DNA of 64,000 nt from Dinghuibacter sp964544695 (GCA_964544695.1 CAZJDB010000016.1:3224-67223); one strand, 5' to 3'. Positions 25,722-34,968 are shown, numbered from the stretch's first letter. Numbers and translations: made by a program. Notes: a model not told the origin generated them from the letters alone.

Positions 25722-28118
25722 GTGCTGGGAATCTATTTCAAAACTGCCTGGCGTAACCTGACCAGGTATAAGGGGTACACGATCATTAATGTACTCGGGC
25801 TTACCCTGGGCATCTGTGCTTTCGTCGCCATTTACCTGATAGCCCGACACGAATTCAGCTTTGATAGCTTCCACCCGGATAAAGACCGTATCTACCGCAT
25901 CATGGAGGACAATACCGAAAGCACCGGCGAAAAGCTCCATTTTGCCCGGGTCCCTTTTCCCGTCCCCTTCCTGGCCCAGAAAGAATTGACGGGACTGGAT
26001 GCCTTCGCCGGTGTCATGCCTTTTGGCGCGAAAATAAGCGTCCCCGGTGGAAATATGCCGGCGAAGGATTTTGACGGGGGGGCCGTTATTGCACAACCAA
26101 CCTGGTTTACCGTTTTTAGTTACCAATGGCTGGCAGGGAGCGAATCTACCAATCCTTTCACCGTTGTACTTTCAGAATCCAAGGCCCGCAAATATTTCGG
26201 CCCTGGTCCTTTGGACGCGTTTTTGGGCAGGATCGTCATGTACGATTCACTGCGCGTCCAGGTGTCGGGCATTGTAAAGGACTGGGATCAAAATACCGAT
26301 TTTCCATTCACCGATTTTATTTCCTTCAGCACACTCCAAAGCGATCCCCTGCGGAACACGGTTAGTTTAGATTCCTGGTATCCGCACGATATGCCCATAT
26401 TGGCGTTTGCAAAACTGTCCAAAGGGGCCCGGCCGGCCCAAATCAATGCCCAAATGGCGACCCTGGTTAAACGTCATGCCGATCCCGGTTTGAAAATGGC
26501 ACTCTGGCTGGAACCTTTGTCCGATATACATTTCAACGTCGATATCATAGAGAATACAACAAGGACGGCACACCGGCCCACTTTATACGTGTTGATCGGG
26601 ATCGCCATCTTTATTTTAATGATTGCGGTGATCAATTTCGTCAACTTATCCACCGTTCAGTCGATTCAAAGGTCCAAGGAAATCGGCATCCGAAAGATAC
26701 TGGGCGGTAGCAAGGCAAGTGTCATCTCGCAGTTCCTGATCGAGACGTTCCTGGTTACTTTCCTGGCCATGGTATTGGCCGTTTTACTGGTAAATCCCGT
26801 TCTCGGGGAATTCCGGTCGTTTCTGCCACCCGGATTGGCATTTCACCTTTTTAGTCCTTCCACCCTGATTTTCCTCGTTCTGGTTACCCTGGCTACAACG
26901 TTGTTGGCCGGTATTTACCCGGCCCGGGCGCTGGCGTCCAATTTCCCCGTTTCCAGCCTGAAAGGGACCGGCATTCAAAAGGGCAGCGAAAAATGGTACC
27001 TGCGGAAAGGGTTGATCGTCTTCCAATTCTCCATATCCCTGGTATTTATCATTGGCAGCATCGTCATAGCCGGGCAGTTGAATTATGTACGATATAAGGA
27101 TCTTGGCTTCAAGTCGGACGCCATCATCACGGTGGGGATGCCAGGAGGGGACAGCCTGTCGAAAGCCAGGGTTTTAGCTGAAAGGATCAAAGAAATGGCC
27201 AGTGTAGGTGGGGTAGCTCTGGAAGGGATGCCACCGGGAAATGCCCGTGGCATGGTGGTACAATTCCAATATTCGGGAATGAAGGACACCAGGGTAGGCC
27301 AGGTAGACGGCAACGAGGATTTTATCCCCTTGTACCAGATAAAATTATTGGCTGGAAGGAACCTGGAGCATTCGGACAGCGTAACGGAATTTGTCATCAA
27401 TGAGACGCTGTCCAGGGAAATGGGTTGTAAGAGGCCAGAAGAAGCCATTGGCCAAACCATTTACTGGTTGAACAAGCCTTATCCCGTGGTAGGCGTCGTC
27501 GCTGATTTTAATTCTCAATCGTTACATGCACCCATAACGCCGCTGTGTATCATCAACCGTGTGGATAGGGAAGGGGAATTCGGGATCAAACTGTCGGCAA
27601 AAGGCAAGCAGCCTGAAAATGTAAAGGCTACGATCATGGAGATCGGGAAGCTATGGAAATCGATCTACCCCGACGGGACTTTTAAGTTTCAATTTTATGA
27701 CGAATCGATAGCCCTCCTGTACGAGAAAGATCAAAATGCAGCCACGCTGATGAATACGGCCATGCTTATTACCATTTTTATCTCCTGCATGGGACTATTT
27801 GGCCTGGTTAAGTTCTCCGCGGAAAAAAGGACCAAAGAGATCGGAATCCGGAAAGTCCTCGGGGCCAGTGTTGCCAATATCGCCGTGCTGATCAGCCGGG
27901 ATTTTGTGGTGCTGGTGGCTATAGCCATCCTGATTGCTTCGCCCGTTGCCTGGTATTTCATGGATAAATGGCTGGATGGCTTTGCCTATCGGATCGGGAT
28001 CAACTGGTGGATATTCGTCCTGGCCGGAGCGGGTGCTATATTTATCGCATTGCTAACCGTAAGTTTCCAAACCATCAGGGCAGCCAAGGCAAACCCAATT
28101 AACAGTTTACGAATATGA
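25722..28118 (+). CDS. MacB/FtsX-like ABC transporter permease (copy 2)
   Basis: 798 residues starting at a GTG (MLGIYFKTAWRNLTRYKGYTIINVLGLTLG), the normal family opening; no ATG is available. Architecture matches copies 1 and 3: helix near 20-42, periplasmic domain, helices about 290-400, second hinge helix near 430, second periplasmic domain, and three C-terminal helices with KEIGIRKVLGASVANIAVLISRDF. No ATPase or adaptor is adjacent. The stop overlaps the next gene by ATGA (28115-28118), so the downstream membrane protein is co-expressed. Confidence 0.93.
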   Translation: MLGIYFKTAWRNLTRYKGYTIINVLGLTLGICAFVAIYLIARHEFSFDSFHPDKDRIYRIMEDNTESTGEKLHFARVPFPVPFLAQKELTGLDAFAGVMPFGAKISVPGGNMPAKDFDGGAVIAQPTWFTVFSYQWLAGSESTNPFTVVLSESKARKYFGPGPLDAFLGRIVMYDSLRVQVSGIVKDWDQNTDFPFTDFISFSTLQSDPLRNTVSLDSWYPHDMPILAFAKLSKGARPAQINAQMATLVKRHADPGLKMALWLEPLSDIHFNVDIIENTTRTAHRPTLYVLIGIAIFILMIAVINFVNLSTVQSIQRSKEIGIRKILGGSKASVISQFLIETFLVTFLAMVLAVLLVNPVLGEFRSFLPPGLAFHLFSPSTLIFLVLVTLATTLLAGIYPARALASNFPVSSLKGTGIQKGSEKWYLRKGLIVFQFSISLVFIIGSIVIAGQLNYVRYKDLGFKSDAIITVGMPGGDSLSKARVLAERIKEMASVGGVALEGMPPGNARGMVVQFQYSGMKDTRVGQVDGNEDFIPLYQIKLLAGRNLEHSDSVTEFVINETLSREMGCKRPEEAIGQTIYWLNKPYPVVGVVADFNSQSLHAPITPLCIINRVDREGEFGIKLSAKGKQPENVKATIMEIGKLWKSIYPDGTFKFQFYDESIALLYEKDQNAATLMNTAMLITIFISCMGLFGLVKFSAEKRTKEIGIRKVLGASVANIAVLISRDFVVLVAIAILIASPVAWYFMDKWLDGFAYRIGINWWIFVLAGAGAIFIALLTVSFQTIRAAKANPINSLRI

Positions 28119-28864
28119 GAAGTCTGTCTACCGTCGGCCGTATTTTCTTTGGCATCGCCATAGCCGCGATGGGGTTCCTGACCATCTATAACAAGGACTT
28201 TCCTTACATGATGCTGCCTCCCAACCATTCCTGGATGAATGAGCACGTCGTATTCATTTATGTTTCAGGGGCCATCCTTTTCTTAGCGGGGGCAGGTATT
28301 GTATTTAATATTAAACCCACGGTAGTTCCCCTCCTGTTGGGATGCCTGCTGCTGCTGGTTTTTTGTTTTTACTTTATCCCATACCAATTGATGGTTTCTC
28401 CCAATCGCATGCATTATGGAGATTGGGAAAATGCCGCCAAAGAATTTGGCCTGGCCAGCGGCGCGATTGTTATTTCCGGCTGCTATAGAAGGAAGCTGTT
28501 CCCGTTTGGGACCATTCTGTTTGCGCTGACGATCTTCAGTTTTGGCATCGACCATATGGTGTATGGAAAGGAAGCCATGGACTATATTCCCTCCTGGATA
28601 CCGGGCCATTTGTTTTGGATTTATTTTTGCGGTGCGGCATTGCTTGGCTCCAGCCTTGCGATTCTTTTGAATATCAGGCGCCGGCTATTCGCCGCCCTTT
28701 TGGGGGGAATGATTTTGATTTGGGTTATAATTCTCCATACCCCCAAAGCAATAGCGGATACCTTAACTGATCACAACGGTGAAGTGAGCAGCGGTTTTTT
28801 GGCGTTAGCTTATTGTGGGATTGCATTCGTCATTGCAGGGCGCTCTGCTAAAGCCACCTCCTGA
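28115..28864 (+). CDS. Hypothetical polytopic membrane protein
   Basis: 249 residues with seven or eight predicted membrane helices and a short basic tail. The first half resembles DoxX-like proteins (GRIFFGIAIAAMGFLTIYNKDF), and the second half repeats a similar pattern (PFGTILFALTIFSFGIDHMVYGKE), suggesting an internal duplication. I cannot name a function. It is translationally coupled to permease copy 2 and overlaps the convergent methyltransferase gene by 17 bases. Confidence 0.75.
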   Translation: MRSLSTVGRIFFGIAIAAMGFLTIYNKDFPYMMLPPNHSWMNEHVVFIYVSGAILFLAGAGIVFNIKPTVVPLLLGCLLLLVFCFYFIPYQLMVSPNRMHYGDWENAAKEFGLASGAIVISGCYRRKLFPFGTILFALTIFSFGIDHMVYGKEAMDYIPSWIPGHLFWIYFCGAALLGSSLAILLNIRRRLFAALLGGMILIWVIILHTPKAIADTLTDHNGEVSSGFLALAYCGIAFVIAGRSAKATS

Positions 28865-29324
28865 CCGCATTCCTGTATTCATCATATTCCCGGCCAAACC
28901 TTCTTGTAAGGTATTTTTCCTCGCGCCTGATAACGAATTCCTGTACGGTCAGCAGGAGTAGGGGAAATAATAGGATATTCCACCATTTCCCTATTAAGCA
29001 GGCCAGACCAAGATAAATCAATGCCAGGCCCAAATACATGGGGTTTCTCGTAAGCCGGTAGATGCCGGTCTTTTGGAGCGATGAAGCAGCCCGAACGGTT
29101 ATTACGGTGTTTTTGGTCCGGATAAATTGCACAAGGCTTCTGGAAAGGATATACAGCGCTGCCATAAGAAGTAGCACGCTGCCCGTTCGAGACCATGGGT
29201 TGTCAAAAAACGAACCCCCGATGGAGAGCCTTTTCTGGAGGTAACCCGACGCTCCAAAAAATGCCGCATAAATTAGGGGTGGAGGAATAAATACCCCAGG
29301 GTTGTCCTTTGCTGTCATCAGCAA
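28848..29324 (-). CDS. Isoprenylcysteine carboxyl methyltransferase-like membrane protein
   Basis: 158 residues, about four membrane helices. The C-terminal half carries the ICMT/PEMT signature: YRLTRNPMYLGLALIYLGLA followed by EFVIRREEKYLTRRFGREYDEYRNAVRRWL, which forms the SAM-binding and Glu-Glu motif. Bacterial members methylate small or lipid substrates; target unknown. It ends inside the convergent membrane-protein gene by 17 bases. Confidence 0.87.
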   Translation of the reverse strand: MLMTAKDNPGVFIPPPLIYAAFFGASGYLQKRLSIGGSFFDNPWSRTGSVLLLMAALYILSRSLVQFIRTKNTVITVRAASSLQKTGIYRLTRNPMYLGLALIYLGLACLIGKWWNILLFPLLLLTVQEFVIRREEKYLTRRFGREYDEYRNAVRRWL

Positions 29325-29369
29325 AAATAGTGTGCTCCCTGTGGTCGCCTTGGTAAAAAAACGACATTC

Positions 29370-30140
29370 TTATCCGGTTGGAAATTCACTGTGCCCGCTG
29401 GTGGGTTTCAGGTAAAAGCCACCCGGCGGGAACTCCGCGAATTCCCTGAATTCCCGCAGCAGATGCGATGAATCGGTGTAACCGCACTCCAGGGCGATCT
29501 GAGCCCAGCTCTTGTCGGGGGATTCGTTTTTTATCCTCATGGCATGCTCGAATCGTACAATGCGAATAAAAAGCTTGGGAGAGATTCCAACTCTAACTGT
29601 AAAATTGCGTTCAAATTGACGGAGGCTCAGGCAAGCTTTGGCTGCCCAATCTTCCAGCTTATGATCGTTAGAGGGGTCAAGCATTTGGTGGGCGACATCA
29701 TCAATTGGCTCTTTAGGCCTACATCCAGATTCAACCCTTATTTTAAGGAATGCACAAACGATATGCATCATTTCCTCATACGACTTACATAGCCTTAATT
29801 CATCCAGGGCGGCTTTCGCTTCATTGCCCCAGAGTGAAGTAGCATCCATCCCCTTGTTTATGGTTTGTCGCATATCAATGCCCAAAAGACGGTAAAGGCC
29901 TGTCGGAGAAAAGGCGACTTTTACCATCAGGTGATCCTTCCCAAAAATCAATCCAACGGGTTTGCATTTAGGGCCTGTAATCACTACTTGTGGGGCAATA
30001 ATTTCCACATTTTCAGCCACTACGGATTTGATGGGATCATTGACATAGAAATAAAGATTTTGCTCAGTATTGGCGAGACAGGTAATATATGGTTGAGGGA
30101 GATCCTTTTCTTCCCGCCAATTGATATGATGCACCTGCAA
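29370..30140 (-). CDS. AraC family transcriptional regulator (start uncertain)
   Basis: The C-terminal half has the AraC HTH pair (LEDWAAKACLSLRQFERNF and WAQIALECGYTDSSHLLREFREFAEFPPGGFYL). The listed start at 30140 is a TTG. The same frame continues open and family-like upstream to about 30222 (reading IPYFKSYEIPHALDGLIRDLQ), yet no ATG, GTG or TTG occurs there before a stop codon at 30225-30227. The true start may be a rare codon or the 5' end may be damaged. It is divergent from the DUF748 gene. Confidence 0.8.
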   Translation of the reverse strand: MQVHHINWREEKDLPQPYITCLANTEQNLYFYVNDPIKSVVAENVEIIAPQVVITGPKCKPVGLIFGKDHLMVKVAFSPTGLYRLLGIDMRQTINKGMDATSLWGNEAKAALDELRLCKSYEEMMHIVCAFLKIRVESGCRPKEPIDDVAHQMLDPSNDHKLEDWAAKACLSLRQFERNFTVRVGISPKLFIRIVRFEHAMRIKNESPDKSWAQIALECGYTDSSHLLREFREFAEFPPGGFYLKPTSGHSEFPTG

Positions 30141-30281
30141 ATCCCGGATGAGGCCGTCCAGTGCGTGGGGGATTTCATATGATTTGAAATAAGGGATAGT
30201 ATTTTTTATGAAGTTAACTTTTACTTACCGCATTTGCCCGTGCTGCTTTGAGATGGCACTCCCTTTGATCTATAGCCGGAT

Positions 30282-31430
30282 ATGGCAAAGAAACACCCAC
30301 CACGCAGGAGGATCCTGCTTATCGTTCTTGGGTCTCTTTTAGTATTGCTGATCGCCTTACGGATCGCCTTACCCTATATCCTGCTAAGGCTGGTGAACCG
30401 GGAGTTGTCCCATATTAAAGGATACTATGGCCACGTCGAGGATATCGACGTGGCATTGATCCGGGGGGCGTATACCCTCAAGGATACGAAGCTGGAAAAA
30501 ACGGGAGGGAAGGTGCCGGTGCCCTTTTTCTCCGCAGATGTAATCGACCTCTCGCTGGAATGGGGTGCCTTGATGCATGGGGCGGTGGATGGAAAGATCC
30601 GGGCGGAGCATCCCGTGTTGAATTTTGTGAAGGGACCGACCGAGGAGACTTCTCAGACGGGGATAGATTCGAGCTGGATCGACGTCGTGAAGAGCCTCAT
30701 GCCGTTGAAAATAAATCGGTTAGAGATAAATGACGGAGAAATCCACTACCACGATTATTACAGCGATCCGAAGGTGGACATTTTTATGAAGCAGGTCCAT
30801 ATCCTGGCGGAAAATCTCTCGAATGCCAAAAATAATAAAGAACTCATGCCGTCGACGGCCGAGGCGACGGCCAGGATATTTGGTGGCAACGCGACGTTGC
30901 ATATGCGGTTGAATGTGCTGAGCAAGATCCCCGTATTCGAGGCTAAGGCCGAATTGGTCTCGCTGGACATTACCGACCTGAACAATTTTCTTCAGGCATA
31001 TGCGAAGCTGGACGTAAAGTCCGGGAATATCAGCATTTATATGGAAGCGGCGACAAAGGATAACGTGATCCGAGGGTATACTAAGCCGATTGTCAAGGAC
31101 CTGAAGGTAGTGAACTGGGAGCAGGACAAAAATCAGCCCGTGAAGATCGCCTGGGAAGCGATAGTGGGATCGATCGCGTGGATATTCAAGAATCATGGAA
31201 AAGACCAACTGGCGACGAAGGTCGAATTCGAAGGCAACCTGAAGGCTCCGAACGTAAACATCCTGGAGATCATTGGACAGGTATTGTACAACGCGTTTAT
31301 CCAGGCCTTGTCGCCTTCGCTGGAAAACTCCATCAATATCAATTCGGTTAAAGTAAACGCTAAGCAAACGCCGAAAAAGCGGACGTTCGTCGGGAAACTA
31401 CTGCATCCCGGCGAAAAGAAGGGAACCTAG
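30282..31430 (+). CDS. DUF748/AsmA-like envelope protein
   Basis: 382 residues. An N-terminal membrane anchor (RRILLIVLGSLLVLLIALRIALPYIL) is followed by a long beta-rich periplasmic part with the DUF748 patterns GHVEDIDVALIRGAYTLKDTKLEK and SWIDVVKSLMPLKINRLEINDGEIHY. Proteins of this type belong to the AsmA-like/repeating beta-groove group linked to lipid transfer and outer-membrane homeostasis. It overlaps the convergent pyrophosphatase gene by four bases. Role here is inferred from the family only. Confidence 0.85.
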   Translation: MAKKHPPRRRILLIVLGSLLVLLIALRIALPYILLRLVNRELSHIKGYYGHVEDIDVALIRGAYTLKDTKLEKTGGKVPVPFFSADVIDLSLEWGALMHGAVDGKIRAEHPVLNFVKGPTEETSQTGIDSSWIDVVKSLMPLKINRLEINDGEIHYHDYYSDPKVDIFMKQVHILAENLSNAKNNKELMPSTAEATARIFGGNATLHMRLNVLSKIPVFEAKAELVSLDITDLNNFLQAYAKLDVKSGNISIYMEAATKDNVIRGYTKPIVKDLKVVNWEQDKNQPVKIAWEAIVGSIAWIFKNHGKDQLATKVEFEGNLKAPNVNILEIIGQVLYNAFIQALSPSLENSININSVKVNAKQTPKKRTFVGKLLHPGEKKGT

Positions 31431-31912
31431 CTTTTATTCTTATCAATCAATCGTTGAACCATCCGGGGTTCCATTTTCGCCAGGGCCTTGAATTTCTTTC
31501 CTTCGAGTTTGTTGTAATCGACGAAGAACTCTTCCAGATCATCCATAGTCCGCTGGGGTAAGTCATCGGTGCTCTTTATCTTTTCAAAAATATTAGAGCA
31601 TTTGGGTACGGCAAGGAAACGGTCATTCCGGATCATTTTTTTGCCTTCATCAGCGGATTGTTCAGCCTTGATACCGCCAATGATGCGGCATTTGATCATG
31701 ACCCCCGGGAAGCTCTTGAATTCGGATAGGACGATTACGTCAAGGGGGTCGCCGTCTTCACCCTTAGTATCGGGGATAAAGCCAAAATCATAGGGGAAGA
31801 CCATTCCGGAGGGAAGGATCTTACTCATTTTGAAAAAATGAGTTTTCGGATCATAATCGTATTTCTGAGCACTGCCTTTTGGAGTTTCTATGACGACCTC
31901 GATATTGCCCAT
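31427..31912 (-). CDS. ppa: Family I inorganic pyrophosphatase
   Basis: 161 residues, cytosolic. It hydrolyses pyrophosphate to phosphate, driving biosynthesis. The active-site block is clear: FPYDFGFIPDTKGEDGDPLDVIVL contains the three metal-binding Asp residues of the DGDPLD motif, followed by CRIIGGIKAEQ and the RNDRFLAVP block. Where the E. coli enzyme has Arg in the DRF region this protein has Lys (MSKILPSG), as in a shorter subfamily. Convergent with the DUF748 gene. Confidence 0.95.
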   Translation of the reverse strand: MGNIEVVIETPKGSAQKYDYDPKTHFFKMSKILPSGMVFPYDFGFIPDTKGEDGDPLDVIVLSEFKSFPGVMIKCRIIGGIKAEQSADEGKKMIRNDRFLAVPKCSNIFEKIKSTDDLPQRTMDDLEEFFVDYNKLEGKKFKALAKMEPRMVQRLIDKNKS

Positions 31913-32024
31913 TATTATTGTTTTATGAAGTTATTGTTAGAAAATCGGGCCAAACTTTTATTATACCTTTCGGCGACTTGTGGAAAATTTTTCTCATGGC
32001 TGCCCCGACAGGCTTTTCCCTGCA

Positions 32025-32054
32025 TTGCGGAGTCAATAAAATCGCCTATTTTGG
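32025..32054 (+). promoter_or_regulatory. Promoter-like site of the CMD/MFS operon
   Basis: TTG (32025-32027) is followed after 19 bases by TATTTTGG (32047-32054), close to the -7 consensus TAnnTTTG with a one-base shift of the T run. The ATG at 32061 lies six bases further on, so the mRNA would be nearly leaderless. Confidence 0.45.
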
Positions 32055-32060
32055 AGATAT

Positions 32061-32624
32061 ATGCCACACATTCCACTGGAGGATCACCTGCCCGGGATTA
32101 CAGGACTGCTCGAATACCGCCAGGATAGCGCGGGGCCTATCCGGGAGCTGACTCAGGTACTGTTACGGGGCCCCTCCTCTTTAACGGAAGGCGAACGCGA
32201 ATTGATCGCTACCCTCGTATCCTCCCGGAACCAATGCCGGTTTTGCACAGCAGCGCATACGGCCGCCGCGAATATCTTGTTAAATGAACACTCGACTTCG
32301 GAAGCTGTCAAGCGGGATATTGACAGCGCTCCGGTCAGCGATAAAATGAAAACCTTGCTGAAGATCGCTGCGCTGGTCCAGTCGGGCGGAAAAAATGTGA
32401 CGCCGCAGGCCGTCCACGCAGCAAAGGCGGAGGGAGCGACCGATTTGGAGATCCACGATACCGTGCTGATCGCCGCTTTGTTTTGTCTGTACAACAGGTA
32501 TGTGGATGGACTGGCCACGGTAGCGCCTTCGGACCCGGCCTTCTATCAGGGTTTAGGGGAACGCCTGAAGAACCATGGCTACAACCGCCTCCCGAACGGG
32601 TATGACCATTTGAAAAAGAAATAG
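32061..32624 (+). CDS. Carboxymuconolactone decarboxylase (AhpD-like) family protein, copy 1
   Basis: 187 residues, all-alpha, cytosolic. The AhpD-type redox motif is Cys59-x-x-Cys62 with His66 (RNQCRFCTAAH), and EIHDTVLIAALFCLYNRYVDGL is the conserved C-terminal helix. Such proteins reduce peroxides or act as thiol peroxidase-like partners. It heads a tight operon: the MFS gene starts two bases after its stop, and two further CMD copies follow. The N-terminal LPGITGLLEYR block is shared by all three copies, so they arose by duplication. Confidence 0.9.
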   Translation: MPHIPLEDHLPGITGLLEYRQDSAGPIRELTQVLLRGPSSLTEGERELIATLVSSRNQCRFCTAAHTAAANILLNEHSTSEAVKRDIDSAPVSDKMKTLLKIAALVQSGGKNVTPQAVHAAKAEGATDLEIHDTVLIAALFCLYNRYVDGLATVAPSDPAFYQGLGERLKNHGYNRLPNGYDHLKKK

Positions 32625-32625
32625 C

Positions 32626-33852
32626 TTGACCTCTGCAATCACGACCGGGTATATATCTACTGACCGCACTTCAAACGCGGCCCTCTTCACGATCTGTTTC
32701 GTGAGCAGCGTGTTCGGGGGTGTCGTTTCCACCCTGATGTCGGTGTACCTTCCGGTGGCCGTCAAAGACCTGGTAGGCCAGGTGACGGCTACGAAATTGA
32801 ATGCCATTGGCGCGTTTATCAATTCCATTTTCATATTCGGGTGGATGTTCGGGGGTGTCGTCTGGGGATTGATCTGCGACCGGATCGGCAGGGCACGTTC
32901 GGTGATACTGTCAACGCTGTGCTACGGCTTCTTCACCGTTTTGACCGCCCTTTCCCCTTCCTGGGAAATGGTGGTTGTTTGCCGTTTCTTATCGGGTTTC
33001 GGAGTTGGCGGGATATTGGTCACTACCACGATCATGGTTTCGGAGGCGTGGACGGGAAAGCCCCGTGCTGTTGCCCTTGGGATTCTTTCCATTTCCATTC
33101 CTGTAGGAATTTTTTCAGCCGGGCTCATCAATTATTTGTTGCCCGGATGGCGGCAGGCTTTTCTAACAGGTATTATTCCATTGCTAGCAGCTGCAGCTGC
33201 TTTATTCTTTTTGAAAGAATCGGGAAAATGGAAGACGGCTGAAAAGCCACGGCGTGGGTTCCTGGCCGCCGGCTACCGGAAAAACCTATGGATCGGCAGC
33301 CTGATCTTCGGGACCATGTTGATCGGCATGTGGGCCATTTTTTCCTGGTTGCCTACCTGGGTGCAAAGCCTGTCGGGGTCTTCTGATGCACAGCATCAGC
33401 GGGGGATCAGCATGATGATGATGGGCGCCGGCGGGCTGACCGGCGGCTTTATTTCCGGCTGGGTTGCCCACGGTATCGGTTTGCGGCGGACAATGCAACT
33501 GTGTTTTGCCGTCTGCTTTGGCATGGCCTTCCTCCTTTTCAAAGTGAACCATGCTTTTTCAGGGATCGCCTATGCGGAGATCGCCGTACTTGCCGTCTTT
33601 TTCGGCATCAGCCAGGGGGCGCTGTCCGCCTACATCCCGGAATTATTTCCAACCGCGGTCTGTGCGGCGGCGACGGGATTTTGTTTTAACGTAGGAAGGC
33701 TGTTCACGGCGATTGCCGTCTTTTTTGTCGGGGCGCTGGTCAGTCTCTTTGGAGGGTATGGCAATACCCTTTTTATTTTCTCCTTTATTTTTTTAATCGG
33801 ATGGATAGCTACCTGGGCCGCCTCGGAAAAATCCCATCCACAAAACGGGTAG
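32626..33852 (+). CDS. MFS transporter between CMD genes
   Basis: 408 residues, twelve predicted helices. Motif A (GLICDRIGRARSVIL) after helix 2 and its counterpart (GWVAHGIGLRRTMQL) after helix 8 place it in the major facilitator superfamily, resembling the sugar/aromatic-acid proton symporter branch. The start appears to be a TTG directly after the preceding stop (TAG, one base, TTG), so translation is coupled to CMD copy 1. The next CMD gene starts two bases after its stop. Substrate unknown; the CMD neighbours suggest a redox-active or peroxide-yielding organic compound. Confidence 0.92.
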   Translation: MTSAITTGYISTDRTSNAALFTICFVSSVFGGVVSTLMSVYLPVAVKDLVGQVTATKLNAIGAFINSIFIFGWMFGGVVWGLICDRIGRARSVILSTLCYGFFTVLTALSPSWEMVVVCRFLSGFGVGGILVTTTIMVSEAWTGKPRAVALGILSISIPVGIFSAGLINYLLPGWRQAFLTGIIPLLAAAAALFFLKESGKWKTAEKPRRGFLAAGYRKNLWIGSLIFGTMLIGMWAIFSWLPTWVQSLSGSSDAQHQRGISMMMMGAGGLTGGFISGWVAHGIGLRRTMQLCFAVCFGMAFLLFKVNHAFSGIAYAEIAVLAVFFGISQGALSAYIPELFPTAVCAAATGFCFNVGRLFTAIAVFFVGALVSLFGGYGNTLFIFSFIFLIGWIATWAASEKSHPQNG

Positions 33853-33853
33853 T

Positions 33854-34399
33854 ATGGCATATATCAACGTCCCGGAAGGCGTTCCGGGCATCAGGAGCCT
33901 GGTGTTGTTCCGGCCAGAGACCGGCAAGCCTTTATATGAACTTGCACAGGTCTTGTTAAGGGGCGATTCACCGCTGACAGAGGCGGAAAGGGAATTGATC
34001 GCTGCCTATGTCTCTTCCCGAAACCAATGCGGGTTTTGCATGAACAGCCACGCCGCAGCGGCCAGATGCCTTTACGGCGAAGAGGGCTCCATCGTAGACG
34101 CGACGTTGGCCGATGTGGAAAAGGCTCCCCTGACCGGGAAGATGCAGGCGCTGTTGACCATTGCCGGAAAGGTACAGGTATCGGGGTCCGGCGTCACAGA
34201 GGCGGACATTGCCTCGGCCCGTGAACAGGGCGCGGACGACCGGGAAATCCACGATACGGTGCTGATCGCGGCCTCTTTTTCCATGTTCAACCGCTACGTG
34301 GATGGGCTGGGCAGCCTGACTCCCACCGACCCGGCGGTTTATGAAGAAATGGGGCGCCGGATGGCGAAAGGATATGTATTACCACAACCAATTGTATAA
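33854..34399 (+). CDS. Carboxymuconolactone decarboxylase (AhpD-like) family protein, copy 2
   Basis: 181 residues. Active-site motif Cys59-x-x-Cys62 and His66 (RNQCGFCMNSH), with EIHDTVLIAASFSMFNRYVDGLG near the end. It shares the PGIRSLVLFRPETGKPLYELAQVLLRG opening with copy 3 and the VSSRNQC block with copy 1. It begins two bases after the MFS stop and ends ten bases before copy 3, so all are one transcript. Likely a peroxidase-like redox enzyme, possibly acting as a hetero-oligomer with its paralogues. Confidence 0.9.
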   Translation: MAYINVPEGVPGIRSLVLFRPETGKPLYELAQVLLRGDSPLTEAERELIAAYVSSRNQCGFCMNSHAAAARCLYGEEGSIVDATLADVEKAPLTGKMQALLTIAGKVQVSGSGVTEADIASAREQGADDREIHDTVLIAASFSMFNRYVDGLGSLTPTDPAVYEEMGRRMAKGYVLPQPIV

Positions 34400-34409
34400 A
34401 TAAACGATT

Positions 34410-34961
34410 ATGGCGCACATTGATCTTGGGAATGATCTGCCGGGCATCAGGGGCCCGATGGCCTACCGCCCGGAAACAGCAAAACCACTGAACGAGTTGG
34501 CCGAGGTCCTCTTAAGAGATGACAACAACACGCTGTCCCGCGGGGAAAGAGAATTGATCGGCACGTATGTCTCTTCTTTGAACGATTGTTTCTTTTGCCA
34601 GAATGTACACGGCAGCCTCGCGCAGCACTACCTGGGTTGCGACATGCCGTGTATCGATGCGATCAAGGCTAACCCGGCCACGTCCATGCTGTCAGATAAG
34701 ATGAAGGCGTTGTTGAGCATTGCCGCCAGTGTGCAAAAGGGAGGCACGTCTGTCACTGCCGTTCAGATCGAAAAGGCGAAGGCACTGGGCGCTACCGATC
34801 GGGAAATCCACGACACCGTACTGATAACTGCGGCCTTTTGCATGTACAACCGTTACGTGGATGGCCTGTCGACCTGGGCCCCCGAGGACCGGCAGTTTTA
34901 TGTGGACCGTGCGCCAAGGCGGGCGGCGGAGGGCTATGTGGAATATGATGTACATAAATAA
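34410..34961 (+). CDS. Carboxymuconolactone decarboxylase (AhpD-like) family protein, copy 3
   Basis: 183 residues. The redox motif is Cys60-x-x-Cys63 with His67 (LNDCFFCQNVH), diverged from the RNQC context of copies 1 and 2, so its reductant or substrate may differ. EIHDTVLITAAFCMYNRYVDGLSTW is conserved. Two extra cysteines (in LGCDMPCID) are not shared with copies 1 and 2. It closes the CMD/MFS series; a secreted-protein gene follows seven bases after its stop. Confidence 0.9.
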   Translation: MAHIDLGNDLPGIRGPMAYRPETAKPLNELAEVLLRDDNNTLSRGERELIGTYVSSLNDCFFCQNVHGSLAQHYLGCDMPCIDAIKANPATSMLSDKMKALLSIAASVQKGGTSVTAVQIEKAKALGATDREIHDTVLITAAFCMYNRYVDGLSTWAPEDRQFYVDRAPRRAAEGYVEYDVHK

Positions 34962-34968
34962 CCCGTTC

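Noticed and set aside
25686..26126. Longer upstream extension of the VOC frame into the permease gene
   Set aside because: VOC similarity begins exactly at the ATG at 25685; the extension is antisense to the permease.
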